The notes under the pieces were generated by a model. It did no database searches and was not told the origin of the DNA. It was given only the letters and a program-made list of their open reading frames with translations. Below are positions 57,702 through 58,931 of a stretch of 58,931 nt of DNA, in pieces. The position numbers and the translations under genes are program-made. Every line of letters starts with the position of its first letter. The first letter of the stretch is position 1. The stretch is from Anaerosolibacter carboniphilus (lineage in GTDB: Bacteria; Bacillota; Clostridia; Peptostreptococcales; Thermotaleaceae): the NCBI RefSeq assembly GCF_014205875.1, contig NZ_JACHEN010000034.1, forward strand, positions 1 to 58,931, given 5' to 3'.

Positions 57702-57775
57702 TGGAGCGGACGAAGGGAATCGAACCCTCACGATCAGCTTGGAAGGCTGAAGTTCTACCACTAAACTACATCCGC
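57702..57775 (-). tRNA. tRNA-Gly (TCC)
   Basis: Anticodon TCC in loop CTTCCAA, T-arm GTTCGATTC, CCA encoded. Confidence 0.95.
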
Positions 57776-57784
57776 ATGAAATTT

Positions 57785-57859
57785 TGGAGCGGAAGACGAG
57801 ATTCGAACTCGCGACCCTCGCCTTGGCAAGGCGATGCTCTACCCCTGAGCCACTTCCGC
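57785..57859 (-). tRNA. tRNA-Gly (GCC)
   Basis: Anticodon GCC in loop TTGCCAA, T-arm GTTCGAATC, CCA encoded. The two tandem glycine tRNAs read different codons. Confidence 0.95.
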
Positions 57860-57864
57860 ATAAT

Positions 57865-57949
57865 TGGTGGAGGGAGGTGGATTCGAACCACCGAAAGCTC
57901 AGCTAACGGATTTACAGTCCGCCCCCTTTAGCCACTCGGGAATCCCTCC
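57865..57949 (-). tRNA. tRNA-Tyr (GTA)
   Basis: Anticodon GTA in loop CTGTAAA, with a long variable arm typical of bacterial tRNA-Tyr; CCA encoded. Confidence 0.95.
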
Positions 57950-57956
57950 AAAATAA

Positions 57957-58031
57957 TGGAGCTAGTGAAGGGAATCGAACCCCCAACCTGCTGATTACAA
58001 GTCAGCTGCTCTACCGTTGAGCCACACTAGC
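57957..58031 (-). tRNA. tRNA-Thr (TGT)
   Basis: Anticodon TGT in loop CTTGTAA, T-arm GTTCGATTC, CCA encoded. An 88-bp spacer without a gene follows toward tRNA-Asp. Confidence 0.95.
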
Positions 58032-58119
58032 TTAAAAATAGGTTAAAGTTGAGATGAGGTTTGGTTCTTTTGCTTTATAAGGCTGAACCTGGCCTCTGTC
58101 AGTAAATCTAATATAAAAA

Positions 58120-58196
58120 TGGCGACCCGGAAGGGGCTCGAACCCTCGACCTCCAGCGTGACAGGCTGGCATTCTAACCAACTGAACTACCGGGCC
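58120..58196 (-). tRNA. tRNA-Asp (GTC)
   Basis: Anticodon GTC in loop CTGTCAC, T-arm GTTCGAGCC, CCA encoded. A 110-bp spacer separates it from tRNA-Val. Confidence 0.95.
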
Positions 58197-58306
58197 ACAC
58201 GGTTATTGGCTTATAGTCCCTGGTTATCTAGAACTTCCTCATAGTCTTTCTAAAGGACTCTCGATACCGGCCCTACGAACCTTCAACCCAAGCCTTTAAC
58301 CTTAAA

Positions 58307-58382
58307 TGGTGGGCGCAATAGGGATCGAACCTATGACCCCCTGCTTGTAAGGCAGGTGCTCTCCCAGCTGAGCTATGCGCCC
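58307..58382 (-). tRNA. tRNA-Val (TAC)
   Basis: Anticodon TAC in loop CTTACAA, T-arm GTTCGATCC, CCA encoded. Confidence 0.95.
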
Positions 58383-58392
58383 ATGATAATCA

Positions 58393-58467
58393 TGGTGACC
58401 CATCCGGGAATCGAACCCGGGTTACCGCCGTGAAAGGGCGGTGTCTTGACCGCTTGACCAATGGGCC
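58393..58467 (-). tRNA. tRNA-Glu (TTC)
   Basis: Anticodon TTC in loop CTTTCAC, T-arm GTTCGATTC, CCA encoded. Confidence 0.95.
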
Positions 58468-58479
58468 TTGATAAATAAA

Positions 58480-58556
58480 TGGTAGCGGCGAGTGGACTCG
58501 AACCACCGACCTTCCGGGTATGAACCGGACGCTCTAGCCAACTAAGCTACGCCGCC
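58480..58556 (-). tRNA. tRNA-Met (CAT), elongator
   Basis: Anticodon CAT in loop TTCATAC. The 5' end GGCGGCG pairs fully with the acceptor 3' strand, as in elongator tRNA-Met; CCA encoded. Confidence 0.92.
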
Positions 58557-58567
58557 ATGATTTTAAA

Positions 58568-58643
58568 TGGTTGCGGAGGCAGGATTTGAACCTACGACCT
58601 TTGGGTTATGAGCCCAACGAGCTGCCAGCTGCTCCACTCCGCG
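58568..58643 (-). tRNA. tRNA-fMet (CAT), initiator
   Basis: Anticodon CAT in loop CTCATAA. The first base C does not pair with A72, the mark of the initiator, and GGGCTCATAACCC gives the initiator-type anticodon stem; CCA encoded. Confidence 0.93.
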
Positions 58644-58651
58644 ATGTTGTT

Positions 58652-58740
58652 TGGTGCCGGGGACCGGAATCGAACCGGTACGGTCTGTAAGGACCGCAGG
58701 ATTTTAAGTCCTGTGCGTCTGCCAGTTCCGCCACCCCGGC
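58652..58740 (-). tRNA. tRNA-Leu (TAA)
   Basis: Anticodon TAA in loop CTTAAAA, with a long variable arm; CCA encoded. Confidence 0.95.
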
Positions 58741-58751
58741 AGGGGTTAAAA

Positions 58752-58826
58752 TGGCTCCAGAGCGGGGACTCGAACCCTGAACCTACCGGTTAACAGCCGG
58801 GTGCTCCACCATTGAGCTACTCTGGA
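58752..58826 (-). tRNA. tRNA-Asn (GTT)
   Basis: Anticodon GTT in loop CTGTTAA, T-arm GTTCGAGTC, CCA encoded. It lies about 9 bp from the 5S gene. Confidence 0.95.
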
Positions 58827-58834
58827 ACGCTAAA

Positions 58835-58931
58835 CTAGCGACGACCTACTCTCCCAAGGGGCTACCCCCTAAGTACCATCAGCGCTGAAGGGCTTAACTT
58901 CTGTGTTCGGTATGGGAACAGGTGTGACCCC
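58835..58931 (-). rRNA. rrf: 5S ribosomal RNA, 3' part (5' end off window)
   Basis: The leftward strand reads CCCATACCGAACACAGAAGT and ends TGGGAGAGTAGGTCGTCGC, the conserved 5S core and 3' end. About 20 bases at the 5' end lie beyond the window. An rRNA operon should continue to the right. Confidence 0.93.

Noticed and set aside
57530..58793. Rightward open frames in the tRNA cluster
   Set aside because: They run antisense through tRNA genes; such frames are common translation artefacts of tRNA arrays.

Overview
The window looks like a low-GC Gram-positive anaerobe of the Clostridia. The grounds are AT-rich intergenic DNA, strong AGGAGG-type ribosome binding sites, a sodium-pumping methylmalonyl-CoA decarboxylase operon, DUF2935 and PadR/DUF2812 genes, a PBSX-like contractile-tail prophage, and a tRNA cluster with encoded CCA ends next to 5S rRNA. 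An Alkaliphilus-like genus would fit, but that is a guess.

Layout. (1) 1-3.9 kb: a leftward operon with a class III CoA-transferase followed by alpha (mmdA), delta (mmdD) and biotin-carrier gamma (mmdC, cut by the window edge) subunits of a biotin-dependent acyl-CoA decarboxylase. A perfect 38-bp palindrome lies upstream. (2) 4-9.4 kb: a patchwork with two decayed tails of a tyrosine-integrase gene, each followed by the same promoter-like repeat and one cargo gene (YbaK-type deacylase; flavin-binding split-barrel protein), plus a GNAT acetyltransferase, a 5'-truncated IS481-type transposase and a DUF2935 gene. (3) 9.7-12.9 kb: a segment between inverted copies of the 3' half of tRNA-Arg plus its terminator. 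It holds a PadR/DUF2812 operon and an HMG-CoA-lyase-like gene. (4) 12.8-20.85 kb: an ~8.0 kb integrated element bounded by direct copies of the same tRNA-Arg half. It has an HUH replication initiator overlapping a tyrosine integrase, a hairpin cluster just upstream that may be a replication origin, an SOS-box-controlled small gene, an acylphosphatase and a SIR2-domain/two-TM-protein pair resembling anti-phage defence. (5) 20.85-57.3 kb: a ~36.4 kb prophage with a 47-bp direct repeat at its ends, the right copy inside the intact tRNA-Arg gene. Lysis, tail, baseplate, sheath, head, terminase, regulatory and replication genes run leftward; cI-like repressor, ImmA-like protease and integrase run rightward. 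(6) 57.3-58.9 kb: sixteen leftward tRNA genes and the 3' part of a 5S rRNA gene.

How it fits together: the tRNA-Arg(ACG) gene at the end of an rRNA/tRNA operon is a hotspot where at least two elements with different integrases sit in tandem, and decayed relatives lie further out. The most distinctive system is the compact HUH-Rep/integrase element with its single-gene cargo slot behind a conserved promoter, its SOS-controlled short transcript and its SIR2 cargo. The prophage combines an HK97-like head module with a PBSX-like contractile tail, including a textbook -1 frameshift site in the tail-assembly chaperone gene.
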